Positions 1 through 10,885 of a stretch of 64,000 bases of DNA are shown in pieces. Location of the stretch: positions 2,999,906 to 3,063,905 of the forward strand of contig NZ_CM002139.1 of the NCBI RefSeq assembly GCF_000454545.1, given 5' to 3'. Numbering within the stretch: the first letter of the stretch is position 1; every line of letters starts with the position of its first letter. Position numbers and translations under genes: made by a program. Origin of the DNA: Xanthomonas cassavae CFBP 4642 (GTDB lineage: Bacteria; Pseudomonadota; Gammaproteobacteria; Xanthomonadales; Xanthomonadaceae). Under the pieces are notes generated by a model. It had not been told where the DNA came from. It was given only the letters and a program-made list of their open reading frames with translations, and searched no databases.

Positions 1-91
1 TCCGCGTCGCCGAAGGTCAGTTGCATCGTCATCGTCCTGGTGCCTCTGTGCGATTGTCGCAGGATCAGGGGGAGTTGTTCAGAGTTTCCCT
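1..91 (-). mobile_element. Right end of an IS5-family insertion sequence, with the first codons of its transposase
   Basis: The first 26 bases read on the minus strand as ATG followed by QLTFGDAE, which matches the start of IS5-family transposases common in Xanthomonas. The non-coding end, through a GTTGTTCAGAGTTTCCCTA-type terminus at about 73-91, would be the terminal inverted repeat. It abuts an integrase remnant that begins at 94, so the element seems to have inserted into that gene. The rest of the element is off the left edge, so the opposite repeat and target duplication cannot be checked. The family call rests on nine residues and the position of the start codon. Confidence 0.5.
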
Positions 92-93
92 AG

Positions 94-291
94 AGCCTGC
101 GCACCGAGCAGGCGTATATCAGCTGGATACGGCGCTTCGTCTTGGCCAGCGGCAAGCGCCATCCGGCGCAGATGGCCCAGGCGGAGGTCGAGGCGTTCCT
201 CACCCGCTCGGCGATCCAGGCGCAGGTGTCTGCGGCACACAGAACCAGGCGTTGGCGGCGCTGTTGTTTCTCTCCCGCAGTATTGCGTATC
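94..291 (+). pseudogene. Remnant of an integron-type tyrosine recombinase (integrase N-terminal domain)
   Basis: Reading from 94 gives SLRTEQAYISWIRRFVLASG and then KRHPAQMAQAEVEAFLT, the SAM-like core-binding domain of integron integrases (IntI/XerC-like). At about 229-233 the frame is lost by one base. The next frame continues the family sequence as GTQNQALAALLFL up to about 291, where similarity ends. The start is missing (replaced by the IS end) and the whole catalytic domain with the R-H-R-Y residues is absent, so this is a dead fragment. Xanthomonads are known to carry ancestral, often inactivated, integron integrases; this looks like one such relic. Confidence 0.7.
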
Positions 292-391
292 GATCGGCAT
301 CACGTGTCCGACGCAATCACTAGTGTTCAAGATCTTGAGTCGTGGCGTCACAGTGCATAACCGTGCAGTCACTACGTCCAACGTCAGAAAC

Positions 392-420
392 GAAAAAACC
401 GCGCAATGCGCGGTTTTTTC
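392..420. terminator. Bidirectional intrinsic terminator after secF
   Basis: GAAAAAACCGCG and CGCGGTTTTTTC flank a 5-base loop (CAATG). The 12-base GC-centred stem has A/T runs on both sides, so it can end transcription in either direction. It lies 22 bases past the secF stop codon and fits as the end of the yajC-secD-secF unit. Confidence 0.9.
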
Positions 421-441
421 GTCACAGCTTTTGCCAACCGA

Positions 442-1410
442 TCAAGGACGACGCGCCAGCGCTTCCACGTCCTTGGCCTTGGGCAGCAGATCCTGCTTGG
501 TCACTGCAAACGGCCCGATGCTCAGCATCGGCACGGCCACGATCACCGAGGAGATCACCACGATCACCGCTCCGATCATGTGGGTCTCGGCCAGGCCTTC
601 CATCGACTCGCCGCCGTAGATGTACAACGCCATCGCCGACAGGAAGAACATCACCGCGGTGATCACCGTGCGCGACAGCGTCTGGTTGATCGAACGGTTG
701 AGCACTTCCAGCGGTTCCACGCGCAGCGCGCGGAAGTTTTCGCGCACACGGTCGAACACCACGATGATGTCGTTGATCGCAAAGCCCATCACCGACAGCA
801 GGCCGGCCAGTACGGTCAGGTCGAACTCGCGGCCGGTCAGCGACACGTAGGCCACCGTCACCAGCAGGTCGAACAGCGCGGTCAGGCTGGCAACCACCGC
901 GAACTTCCATTCGAAGCGGAAGGCGATGTAGATCAAAAAGCCCACCAGCATGAACACCGTGGCGTAGACGCCGTTCAGGGCCAGGTCCTTGCCGACCTGC
1001 GGGCCGACGAATTCGCCAGGCTGCACAGTGGCCGGATTCTCGTCGCTGGTCACCGCCTTGCGCACATCCTCGGCCACGGTATGCGCGGCATCGTCGCGGT
1101 TGTTGTGCTGGCCGTGCGGCTGCAGGCGGATCATGACTTCGTTGCCGCCACGTGCGTTCTGGACCTGGGCGTTTTCAAACCCGGCCTTGGCCAGCTGCTC
1201 ACGCACCTTGTCCACGTCCACGGTCTTCTGGAACGAGGTCTGCACCAGCGTACCGCCGGTGAACTCCAGCGCGTAATTGAAGCCCCTGCCGACGATGACG
1301 CCGATCGAGGCAACAGCGATCACCAGCATCAACACCAGCACCGGCTTGCGCAGGCGCATGAAGTCGATCTTGGTGTCGTTGGGAATCAGGTGAAGCGGAA
1401 AAATTTTCAT
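442..1410 (-). CDS. secF: Protein translocase subunit SecF
   Basis: This 322-residue inner-membrane protein is the SecF half of the SecDF complex, which uses the proton gradient to help pull preproteins through SecYEG. The N-terminal membrane segment (about residues 20-42) is followed by the typical FNYALEFTGGT stretch opening the periplasmic P4-like domain. Five further membrane segments follow, with the conserved V-x-FDRVREN region before the last two. The length is normal. It lies downstream of secD, separated by a 124-base spacer of three repeated hairpins, and ends before a strong terminator. Confidence 0.97.
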   Translation of the reverse strand: MKIFPLHLIPNDTKIDFMRLRKPVLVLMLVIAVASIGVIVGRGFNYALEFTGGTLVQTSFQKTVDVDKVREQLAKAGFENAQVQNARGGNEVMIRLQPHGQHNNRDDAAHTVAEDVRKAVTSDENPATVQPGEFVGPQVGKDLALNGVYATVFMLVGFLIYIAFRFEWKFAVVASLTALFDLLVTVAYVSLTGREFDLTVLAGLLSVMGFAINDIIVVFDRVRENFRALRVEPLEVLNRSINQTLSRTVITAVMFFLSAMALYIYGGESMEGLAETHMIGAVIVVISSVIVAVPMLSIGPFAVTKQDLLPKAKDVEALARRP

Positions 1411-1442
1411 TGAATCCAGCTCTTCATATTTACCCGCACATG

Positions 1443-1534
1443 GATGTGCGGGCTGTTGCGAGGGACTCGCACTTCTATGTGCGGGCTCTTGCGAGGGACT
1501 CGCATTACAGACGGGCTCTTGCGAGAGACTCGCA
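1443..1534. repeat. Three tandem short hairpin repeats between secD and secF
   Basis: The unit TGCGGGCT(G/C)TTGCGAGGGACTCGCA occurs at about 1445-1471, 1479-1504 and, slightly diverged, at 1510-1534. Spacing is 30-35 bases. Each copy holds a small dyad, GCGAG...CTCGC, able to form a hairpin in the secD-secF transcript. The last copy runs to the secD stop codon. The copies could tune secF expression relative to secD or stabilise mRNA; this is inference. Confidence 0.75.
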
Positions 1535-3379
1535 TCAGATGGCGACGGTCTTCAGCTTCTTGCGGCTGCCGTAGATCAGCACCGCCAGCGCACGCGACAC
1601 GGTGATCGCGGTGAACATCGAGGCGAAAATACCGATCATCATGGTCAGCGCAAAGCCGCGCAGCGGGCCGGTGCCGAAGGCATACAAGGCCACTGCCACG
1701 ATCAAGCCGGTGAGGTTGGCGTCGAGAATGGTGCCGCCCGCCTTTTCGTAACCGGCCGCGATCGCCGACTTGGCCGGCACGCCCAGCCGCAGCTCTTCGC
1801 GGATACGCTCGTTGATCAGCACGTTGGCGTCCACCGACAGACCCACCGACAGGGCAAGGCCAGCAAAGCCCGGAAGCGTCATGGTGGCACCGAACAGCGA
1901 CATCACCGCTACCACGATCAGCAGGTTGAACAGCAGCGCCACCGAGGTGATCGCGCCGAACACGCGGTAGTAGATGGTGAAGAACACCAGCGTGAACAGG
2001 AACGAGTAGATCACCGCGGTAACACCGCGTTGCACGTTCTCCGCGCCCAGGCTCGGGCCGATCACGTATTCCTCGACGAAGTCCATCGGCGCGGCCAGCG
2101 AGCCGGACTTCAGCAGCTTGGCCAGGTTCTCGGCCTCGGTTTTCTCCAGGCCGGTGGTTTGGAAGTTCTTGCCGAACACGCCGGCGATGCGGGTCGGCGA
2201 CAAGGCTTCTTCCTTGACCCGCACGCTGCGCACTTCCTTGCCGTCGACCATGGTCACGGTGGGAATGCGCTCGATATAGACCACCGACATCAGCTTGCCG
2301 ACGTTGGCGCTGGTGTAGTCGAACATGCGCTGGCCGGCGACGTTGTTGAGCGTCACCGCCACCGCGGGCATGCCGTTCTGGTCGGTGCTGACCGACGCGC
2401 TGACCATCTGGTCGCCGGTCACCAATGCGCGCTTGTTGAGCAGCACCGGCGCGCCGGTATCGCGCACGCGGTAGACCTTGGCCTCCGGCGGGATGGTGCC
2501 GCTGCGCACGGCATCTTCGGCGTTGCCTTCGACCACGGCGCGGAATTCCAGCGAGGCGGTGGCACCGATCAGGCGCTTGGCTTCGGCGGTATCCTGCACG
2601 CCGGGCAGTTCGACCACGATGCGGTCCTCGCCCTGGCGCTGGATGGTCGGCTCGGCCACGCCCAGCGCGTTGACGCGGTTGCGCAAGGTGGTGAGGTTCT
2701 GCTCGATGGCGCCACTGGCGATCTGCTTGAGCTCGGCCTCGGGCACCTTGACCGCGATGTTCTGGCCGCTGACGTCGTAGGTCAGGGTCGGCTGCGCCTT
2801 GGCCAGCGCCACGCGCGCGGCGTCGGCATCGGCGCCCTCGCCCAGGCTGACCTGGATGCCGTTGTCGGAGCGACGTTCCACCGAACGGTAGGCGATGCGG
2901 GCGTCGCGCAAGGTGGTGCGAATATCTTCGGCAAAGCCATCCAGCCGCTTTTCCAGCGCGGCCTTCTGATCGACCTGCATGGCGAAGTGCACACCACCCA
3001 CCAGGTCCAGACCCAGCACCATCGGCCGGCCGCCCAGCTTGGCCAGCCAGTCCGGCACGGTGGACGCCAGGTTCAGCGCCACCGTGTAGTTCTCGCCCAG
3101 CTGCTGACGCAACACGTCGTTGGCGCGGGTCTGCGCCTGCAGCGAAGGCAAGCGCACCATCAGGCTCTCGCCCTCCCTGGTGATCGCCTTGGGCGTGATG
3201 CCGGCGCTCTTGAGCTCGCCGTCGATCCGGCTGCGCAATGCGTCGTCGAGCTGCGCACCGCGGCTGGCGGTGATCTGCACGGACGGGTCCTTCTGGTAGA
3301 CGTTGGGCAGCGCATACAGCGCGCTGACCGCCAGTACCAGCAGGATCAGGAAGTACTTCCAGCGAGGAAATTCGAGCAT
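1535..3379 (-). CDS. secD: Protein translocase subunit SecD
   Basis: The 614-residue partner of SecF in the SecDF-YajC complex. The chosen ATG gives the family N-terminus MLEFPRWKYFLILLVL, a membrane segment at residues 7-25. A longer in-frame start exists upstream but would put about 78 basic, non-homologous residues before this segment. A large periplasmic domain follows. The C-terminal half holds five membrane segments, with the conserved GLDLVGG and VDANVLINERIREEL motifs, the latter holding the Asp used in proton-driven function. It belongs with yajC and secF, although 331 bases separate it from yajC. Confidence 0.96.
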   Translation of the reverse strand: MLEFPRWKYFLILLVLAVSALYALPNVYQKDPSVQITASRGAQLDDALRSRIDGELKSAGITPKAITREGESLMVRLPSLQAQTRANDVLRQQLGENYTVALNLASTVPDWLAKLGGRPMVLGLDLVGGVHFAMQVDQKAALEKRLDGFAEDIRTTLRDARIAYRSVERRSDNGIQVSLGEGADADAARVALAKAQPTLTYDVSGQNIAVKVPEAELKQIASGAIEQNLTTLRNRVNALGVAEPTIQRQGEDRIVVELPGVQDTAEAKRLIGATASLEFRAVVEGNAEDAVRSGTIPPEAKVYRVRDTGAPVLLNKRALVTGDQMVSASVSTDQNGMPAVAVTLNNVAGQRMFDYTSANVGKLMSVVYIERIPTVTMVDGKEVRSVRVKEEALSPTRIAGVFGKNFQTTGLEKTEAENLAKLLKSGSLAAPMDFVEEYVIGPSLGAENVQRGVTAVIYSFLFTLVFFTIYYRVFGAITSVALLFNLLIVVAVMSLFGATMTLPGFAGLALSVGLSVDANVLINERIREELRLGVPAKSAIAAGYEKAGGTILDANLTGLIVAVALYAFGTGPLRGFALTMMIGIFASMFTAITVSRALAVLIYGSRKKLKTVAI

Positions 3380-3710
3380 TGCGACAGTCCCGCGCGGCAC
3401 CATCCCGGCGCCGCGCCTAGCAGTGAGAACGACTTCAGGCGACCGACACGAGGTCGCCAGCGGCCATCCGGTGGATGCGAGCAGTACACGGAACCACCGC
3501 ACCCAGTGTGCGATGCGGCTCCTTGCACCGACTGCGCCCGCCTGACGGTGCGCGCAGCAGTGATGTTGCGGATCTTGCGAAGCGAACAATGGTACGGGCA
3601 ACCGGCCGGTCAAGCGTCGGTGGCGCAGCGATCACGGAGTGTACGAGTGGTTCCTGCCGTTTTCGAGCGCCGGCCGCGCCAGCCCAGCGGTGTGCGCAGT
3701 GGCGCGACGC
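3380..3710. other. Spacer between yajC and secD, no gene seen
   Basis: These 331 bases hold no ORF with plausible codon use on either strand and no RNA gene I can recognise. They are long for a spacer inside the yajC-secD unit and may hold a separate secD promoter. I see no clear -35/-10 pair or terminator. Confidence 0.5.
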
Positions 3711-4064
3711 TCAGCTGGCCGACTTCAGCGTGCCCTTGGGCAGTACATGACCCACGGCGCTGCGCTGCACGCGGATACGCACGTTGTCGGCCACTTCCAC
3801 GGTGATGAAGTTGTCGCCGATATCGGTGATCACGCCCGCCACGCCGCCGGAGGTGATGACTTCATCGCCGCGCGCCAGCTTGTCCAGCAGCGCCTTGTGC
3901 TCCTTCTGACGCTTCATCTGCGGGCGGATCATCAAAAAGTACATGACCGCAATCAGGATGATGGGCAGCGCGAAGGTGGACAGGCCGCCCATCGGGCCGC
4001 CTGCCGGTGCGCCGCCGGCAGCCTGTGCCTGGGCAGCGGGGATCAGGAAATCGAGCAGATTCAT
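3711..4064 (-). CDS. yajC: Preprotein translocase accessory protein YajC
   Basis: A 117-residue single-span inner-membrane protein that associates with SecDF. After an Ala/Gly-rich N-terminus, a membrane helix (about residues 32-48) ends in the family motif YFLMIRPQMKRQKEH. A cytoplasmic domain follows with the typical GDEVITSGG and a G-x-I-T-D-I-G-D turn. The length is normal. It is upstream of secD on the same strand and downstream of tgt, the classic queA-tgt-yajC-secD-secF order. Confidence 0.97.
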   Translation of the reverse strand: MNLLDFLIPAAQAQAAGGAPAGGPMGGLSTFALPIILIAVMYFLMIRPQMKRQKEHKALLDKLARGDEVITSGGVAGVITDIGDNFITVEVADNVRIRVQRSAVGHVLPKGTLKSAS

Positions 4065-4196
4065 TCAGTGCGTCCTAGTTTGTTGCCAGCGCGCCCACCG
4101 GCACACTCGCTATTCAGGTACCGCCAAGGCGGAACAGCCGGGAATTATGCCATGCGGGTTCCACCCCGTCCGCGCCAGGGGCACGGACGGCAGGGC

Positions 4197-6483
<2,287 letters not shown>

Positions 6484-6539
6484 GGCCGCAGGATTGGTTG
6501 GATGAGGAGCCGGGCATTGTAACTGCGGCCGGGAGTGGA

Positions 6540-6681
6540 GATTCGCGATTTGGGATTCGTAGAAGCGGGCCGGTTGCGTCGGAGACGCTGGGGGCCCGCG
6601 GATCCAGCTTCGCGAATCCCCAATCCCGAATTCCCAATCCCCGCCTCACTACCAATCCCCAATCCCGACTGCCCAATCCCG
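6540..6681. repeat. Second GGGATT/AATCCC inverted repeat, between the Lrp-type regulator and queA
   Basis: The left arm (6540-6559) reads GATTCGCGATTTGGGATTCG. The right arm (6613-6681) carries about seven AATCCC units. This is the same repeat class as at 5352-5445 and is typical of Xanthomonas intergenic spaces. It lies between two genes of the same strand and may act as a transcript hairpin. Confidence 0.8.
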
Positions 6682-6687
6682 GCTCAA

Positions 6688-7134
6688 TCACCGCTCGAAC
6701 TTGGTGGACAAAATGATCGAACTGGTTGTGCGCTCCACCCCGTCGATGGCGCCGATGGCGTCGGTGAGCACGTCCATCTCGTTGACGCCGCCCACCACGC
6801 CCAGGGCGATCAGGTCGTAGGCGCCGCTGACCGAATGCAGCAGGCGTACCTCGGGAATGTCGCGCAGCGCCTTGACCACCGCCGGCATCTTCTTCGGCAG
6901 GACGGTGATCAGGATATGCGCGCGGACGCGGCCCTGGTCGTAGGCGTCGTGGGTGCGCACGGTATAGCCGCTGATCACGCCGTCGCGCTCGAGTTTTTCG
7001 ATGCGGCTCTGCACGGTGGTGCGCGAGAGGCCGAGCCGGCGCGCGATCTGCGCGGTGGAGGAGCGGGCGTCCTCGCGCAGCAGCGACAACAGACGCTCGT
7101 CGGAGGGGGTGACTTTCACTTTATGTCCAGGCAT
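6688..7134 (-). CDS. Lrp/AsnC-family transcriptional regulator
   Basis: A 148-residue leucine-responsive-type regulator. Residues about 8-65 form the helix-turn-helix, with STAQIARRLGLSRTTVQSRI as the recognition part. Residues about 70-148 form the RAM ligand domain, with the GAYDLIALGV core. ATG at 7134 is preferred; a GTG at 7161 would add nine residues. It is divergent from a class-III aminotransferase with about 107 bases between the starts, a layout in which Lrp-type regulators usually control the neighbour and themselves in response to an amino acid. The ligand is unknown. Confidence 0.9.
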   Translation of the reverse strand: MPGHKVKVTPSDERLLSLLREDARSSTAQIARRLGLSRTTVQSRIEKLERDGVISGYTVRTHDAYDQGRVRAHILITVLPKKMPAVVKALRDIPEVRLLHSVSGAYDLIALGVVGGVNEMDVLTDAIGAIDGVERTTSSIILSTKFER

Positions 7135-7241
7135 TTCGGCGAATCGACGAAAATAGCGCACATCTCGTCAGAATTCACGCTGCCAAATGCCGATCCCCTG
7201 CCGATAATAGAAAGACACCGCCACCTTGCTGGAGATGCGCC

Positions 7242-8738
7242 ATGTCTGTCCTCGCCCCGCTCGCCCCGCTGCGTGCCCATGCCGGCCGCCGCCTGACCGA
7301 TGGCCTGGACGATGCCGCCATCACACGCCTGGCCGGCAGCCGCCCGGACCTGGCACAGGCCATCGCCGCCGCCGCTGCCGAGTACGCCCAGGTGCGTGAC
7401 GAGGCCGGCGACCTGTTCGACCTGGACGAAGAGGCGCAGATCGCCGCCGTGCAGGAGGGTTTCATCAATTTCTACGCCGACGATGCGGTCACGCCCTACG
7501 TGGCGCTGGCCGCGCGCGGGCCGTGGGTGGTCACGCTCAAGGGCGCGGTGCTGTACGACGCCGGCGGCTACGGCATGCTGGGCTTCGGCCACACCCCTGC
7601 AGCAGTCCTGGAGGCCATGGCGCGCCCGCAGGTGATGGCCAACGTGATGACGCCCAGCCTGTCGCAGCGCCGGCTCGACCGTGCCCTGCGCGCCGAGATC
7701 GGCCATACCCGTGGCGGCTGCCCGTTCGCGCGCTTCATGTGCCTCAATTCCGGGTCCGAGGCCGTGGGCCTGGCCGCGCGTATCGTCGATACCAACGCCA
7801 AGCTGCATACCGACCCGGGTGCGCGCCATGCCGGCGCCAGCATCAAGCGGCTGGTGGTCAAGGGCAGCTTCCACGGCCGCACCGACCGCCCCGGGCTGTA
7901 TTCCGATTCCAGCCGCAAGACCTATACCAAGTACCTGGCCAGCTATCGCGACGAGGATTCGGTGATCGCCATCGCCCCGTACGATGTGGCCGCCCTGCAG
8001 CGCGCCTTCGACGAGGCCGCGCGCCATCACTGGTTCATCGAAGCGGTCTTCCTGGAGCCGGTGATGGGCGAAGGCGACCCTGGCCGTGCGCTGCCGGCCG
8101 AGTTCTATGCCGCCGCGCGGGCACTGACCCGCACCCATGGCAGCCTGTTGCTGGTGGACTCCATCCAGGCCGGGTTGCGCGCGCACGGCGTGCTGTCGGT
8201 CGCGGACTACCCCGGCTTCGAACAGCTCGACCCACCGGACCTGGAAACCTATTCCAAGGCGCTCAACGCGGCGCAATATCCGCTGTCGGTCTTGGCCGTC
8301 ACCGAGCATGCCGCGCAGGTGTACCGCAAGGGCACCTACGGCAACACCATGACCACCAACCCGCGTGCGCTCGATGTGGCCTGCGCCACCCTGGCGTTGT
8401 TCACCCCCGAGGTGCGCACCAACATCCGCGTGCGCGGCGCGCAGGCGATCGCCAAGCTGGAAGCGCTGCGCACCGAACTGGGCGGGCTGATCACCAAGGT
8501 GCAGGGCACCGGCTTGCTGTTCTCCTGCGAGCTGGCCCCACAGTTCAAATGCTACGGCGCCGGCTCCACCGAAGAGTGGCTGCGCAAGCGCGGCGTCAAC
8601 GTGATCCACGGCGGCGAAAATTCGCTGCGCTTCACCCCGCACTTTGCGATGGACGAAGACGAGCTGGACCTGCTGGTCGGCCTGATCGCGCGCGCCCTGA
8701 AGGAAGGCCCGCGCCAGGCACAGGCCGAGGCGGCCTGA
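7242..8738 (+). CDS. Class-III PLP-dependent aminotransferase
   Basis: The 498-residue protein has the fold-type I aminotransferase pattern. It shows GYGMLGFGHTP near residue 110, the LNSGSEAVGLAAR cofactor-phosphate loop (about 168-180), the LLLVDSIQAGLRAHG cofactor Asp (D306) and the SKALNAAQYPLS stretch with the likely PLP lysine (K339). It resembles ornithine/lysine/4-aminobutyrate-type transaminases, but the first 80 residues, rich in Ala and Asp, are unusual. A GGAG ribosome site lies about 9 bases before the ATG. The divergent Lrp-type regulator suggests control by its amino-acid substrate. Exact substrate unknown. Confidence 0.85.
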   Translation: MSVLAPLAPLRAHAGRRLTDGLDDAAITRLAGSRPDLAQAIAAAAAEYAQVRDEAGDLFDLDEEAQIAAVQEGFINFYADDAVTPYVALAARGPWVVTLKGAVLYDAGGYGMLGFGHTPAAVLEAMARPQVMANVMTPSLSQRRLDRALRAEIGHTRGGCPFARFMCLNSGSEAVGLAARIVDTNAKLHTDPGARHAGASIKRLVVKGSFHGRTDRPGLYSDSSRKTYTKYLASYRDEDSVIAIAPYDVAALQRAFDEAARHHWFIEAVFLEPVMGEGDPGRALPAEFYAAARALTRTHGSLLLVDSIQAGLRAHGVLSVADYPGFEQLDPPDLETYSKALNAAQYPLSVLAVTEHAAQVYRKGTYGNTMTTNPRALDVACATLALFTPEVRTNIRVRGAQAIAKLEALRTELGGLITKVQGTGLLFSCELAPQFKCYGAGSTEEWLRKRGVNVIHGGENSLRFTPHFAMDEDELDLLVGLIARALKEGPRQAQAEAA

Positions 8739-9276
8739 GGCGTCACTCACGCCTCGGCTGCCTGAGTGCAGTCGAGGCGTTTGCCCGCCGCGCGTCAGTG
8801 CAGCGCGGCGCGCGGCGACGCGGCCCGAGCACAGGCCAAGCCGTTGGGAGTATGCAGAACGCCAAGGTCACTGAGCTCAGTGTGGTCCTGCAACATCAAG
8901 CAGCAAAGCGACGCTGAAACGGCTCGATCAGGTAAGCCTGCATGCATCGCAGCTGGCCTGCATGCACCTGGCAGCACCGATCCGGCCCGGCGAGCAGCGT
9001 CGATCAAGGCTCGCTGGCCCGCCCTACTGGGATGCTCGCCTGGCGCCACCACCACTGCGCCTGTCTACACCGCTTACCTGCCACACGAACACCAACGCGC
9101 GAGCACGCCGCCCTGCCCTGCATGCCGCAGGCACGTGACTGCGGGCAGCGGCGCTGGCTGGCTGGCAACGACGCTGCCGGCCGGCCGAAACGTCCGGCCG
9201 GCTCGGCGAACCGTGTCCGCATCCTCGCTGGCCGATCAGATCGGAATAGCGCTCAACTTGCGCCGCAGGTAGTTGG
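8739..9276. other. Gene-poor spacer
   Basis: A small hairpin (GAGGCGT/ACGCCTC, 8738-8756) follows the aminotransferase stop without a T-run and may be a weak terminator. Beyond it I find no ORF with convincing coding character on either strand. The short minus-strand frame MTNYLRRKLSAIPI, starting inside the stop of the 66-residue ORF at 9277-9477, is too short to call. Confidence 0.5.
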
Positions 9277-9477
9277 TCATCGCACGATCGGGATCTGCCG
9301 GTGGTCTTCCAGCGTCTCGGGTGCATGCAGCTCGAAGAGATGCTCGGTGAAGGCATGCCAGAACAGGTGGCCGGCCTCGGAACCCACCACGGCATTGCCG
9401 ATCTTGAAATCCTCGGTGCCTGGCGCGCCCTCTTCCACCGGCAATACGCAGTGCTGCGATTGCACGGCGCCTGTCAT
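9277..9477 (-). CDS. Small hypothetical protein downstream of the phosphatase
   Basis: A 66-residue ORF with natural-looking composition (KIGNAVVGSEAGHLFWHAF, then a Glu/His-rich tail) and Xanthomonas-like third-base GC. It starts 28 bases after the phosphatase stop and could be the last cistron of that unit. No signal peptide, membrane span or family motif is visible. It may instead be the end of a decayed gene, since it stops abruptly and is followed by non-coding DNA. Confidence 0.4.
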   Translation of the reverse strand: MTGAVQSQHCVLPVEEGAPGTEDFKIGNAVVGSEAGHLFWHAFTEHLFELHAPETLEDHRQIPIVR

Positions 9478-9505
9478 CGCCGTGCCTTCGCCGTGCCATC
9501 AGGCC

Positions 9506-10885
9506 TTACTCCCAACAGCGATCCGCACGCCCCTTGAGCGTGGCATTGCGCGGACAATCGCGTGGCGCGATGCGCCCCTGTTCGTGTTCGATCAGTCGCT
9601 TGGTTCCACTGGCATCGCGCTGGAGTTCGAAGGCGTCGTACAGCCGGCCGGTGGCGGTTCGCGATTCGTAGCCCAGGTGCTGGTTGTCGATGCGCAGTAC
9701 CTGATACAGCTGGGTGTCTTCGCCCACCGGACGCATGGTCTTGCGTGCCATGTCCGAGAGCCGGTATTGCTTGGGCCCGGCGACCGACACCACGAACACC
9801 GGCGTGGCCTGCCCGGCCTGGTCGCCGCGCCGGCCGTAGGTGTGGTCGTGCCCTTGCAGCACCAGATCCACCTGGTGGCGACGGATCACCGGCAACACCT
9901 GCTCCACCAGCTTTTCGTTCTCGCGATCGGCGCGCGGCGAAAAGAATGGCTGGTGGATCAGCACGATCGACCACGGGTGCGGATTGTTGGCGAGAACCTT
10001 GTCCAGCCATTGCGCCTGCGCCGGGCCGGTGCCCAGGTCCAGCGCCGAGGTGCCGTCCAGCACGGCAATGCGCACGCCCTGGTAGTCGAACCAATAACTG
10101 GTGCGCGCGGTGGCCGACGGCCCATTGCGCGGCAGTGCGAACGTCACCGGCCAATGGCTGCCCAGGATGCGGGTGGCCTGCGGAGTGTCTTCGCCTTCTT
10201 CGTGGTACTCGTGATTGCCCGGTGCCGGCGCCACTGCGGTGCCTTCCAGCAGCCAGCGCCCGGCTTCGAACCACTCCGCCCATTCGTTGTCGTCCTGGCC
10301 GTCCTTGCCGCTGACCAGATCCCCCGCAAACAGCGCAAGACGCGCATCCGGCGCCGAGCGCCAGGCCTGGCGGATCACCCGCGAGACCAGGCTCAGATTC
10401 TTGTTCTGGGTGTCGCCGAAATACAGCAGCGTCAGTGGTGTCTGCGGCGTGGCGGCGGTGCGAAAGTGATTCCATGCGCCCCAGGTGTCGTGCCCCTGCA
10501 CGCGGTAGGCGTACAAGGTGTCGGGCTGCAAGCCGTCGATATCGGCACGATGGTGATGCGAGCTGCCGTTTTCGCTGCTCAGCGTGGCGGTGCTGGCGCG
10601 GATGCGCCGCGGCGTACCAACGTCGGGCGAATCGCCGGCGATCACCAGTTCCAGCCACGGCTGATCGACGCTGGTATCGGTGCGCCAGGCCACCGCGAAA
10701 CCGGTGGCCGCGTCCTGTGCGGGCGTGGCGACGATCCGGTCCGGGAAACCATCGGCCACATAATGGGTGGAACCGGCTGGCACCTGGGTATTGGGTTCGG
10801 CGGTGCGCTCGGCGGCCAGTGCCGGGGCAACGGTCAGTGCACATGCGCAGAGTGCGGCATACAGCGCGGTGCGGACTGCGGTCAC
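9506..10885 (-). CDS. Exported purple-acid-phosphatase-like metallophosphoesterase
   Basis: The 459-residue protein has a signal peptide (about residues 1-24, ending PALAA). A fibronectin-III-like domain follows (about 40-130, with RADIDGLQPDTLYAYRV). The calcineurin-like domain shows every metal-site motif: YFGDTQ, FAGDLVSG, PGNHEYH, LIHQPFF and QGHDHTYGR. It would hydrolyse phosphate monoesters in the periplasm or outside. The start is the GTG that overlaps the phytase stop as GTGA, showing translational coupling; a longer frame begins inside the phytase gene and was rejected. With the phytase and TonB receptor upstream it suggests stepwise release of phosphate from inositol phosphates. Confidence 0.9.
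   Translation of the reverse strand: MTAVRTALYAALCACALTVAPALAAERTAEPNTQVPAGSTHYVADGFPDRIVATPAQDAATGFAVAWRTDTSVDQPWLELVIAGDSPDVGTPRRIRASTATLSSENGSSHHHRADIDGLQPDTLYAYRVQGHDTWGAWNHFRTAATPQTPLTLLYFGDTQNKNLSLVSRVIRQAWRSAPDARLALFAGDLVSGKDGQDDNEWAEWFEAGRWLLEGTAVAPAPGNHEYHEEGEDTPQATRILGSHWPVTFALPRNGPSATARTSYWFDYQGVRIAVLDGTSALDLGTGPAQAQWLDKVLANNPHPWSIVLIHQPFFSPRADRENEKLVEQVLPVIRRHQVDLVLQGHDHTYGRRGDQAGQATPVFVVSVAGPKQYRLSDMARKTMRPVGEDTQLYQVLRIDNQHLGYESRTATGRLYDAFELQRDASGTKRLIEHEQGRIAPRDCPRNATLKGRADRCWE

Noticed and set aside
406..1413. Long plus-strand frame opposite secF (335 residues)
   Set aside because: His/Arg/Gln-rich translation with no family likeness; it is the antisense shadow of secF.
3380..3613. 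Upstream extension of secD
   Set aside because: Adds about 78 residues without homology before the normal first membrane segment.
2030..3805. 591-residue plus-strand frame opposite secD and yajC
   Set aside because: Antisense shadow in high-GC DNA; composition is unnatural and it crosses two real genes.
4166..4190. Terminator after tgt
   Set aside because: A 7-base stem, CCGTCCG/CGGACGG, without a T-run; yajC follows in the same direction, so a stop is doubtful.
7203..7208. Promoter -10 (GATAAT) for the aminotransferase
   Set aside because: No acceptable -35 box at the right distance; too weak to list.
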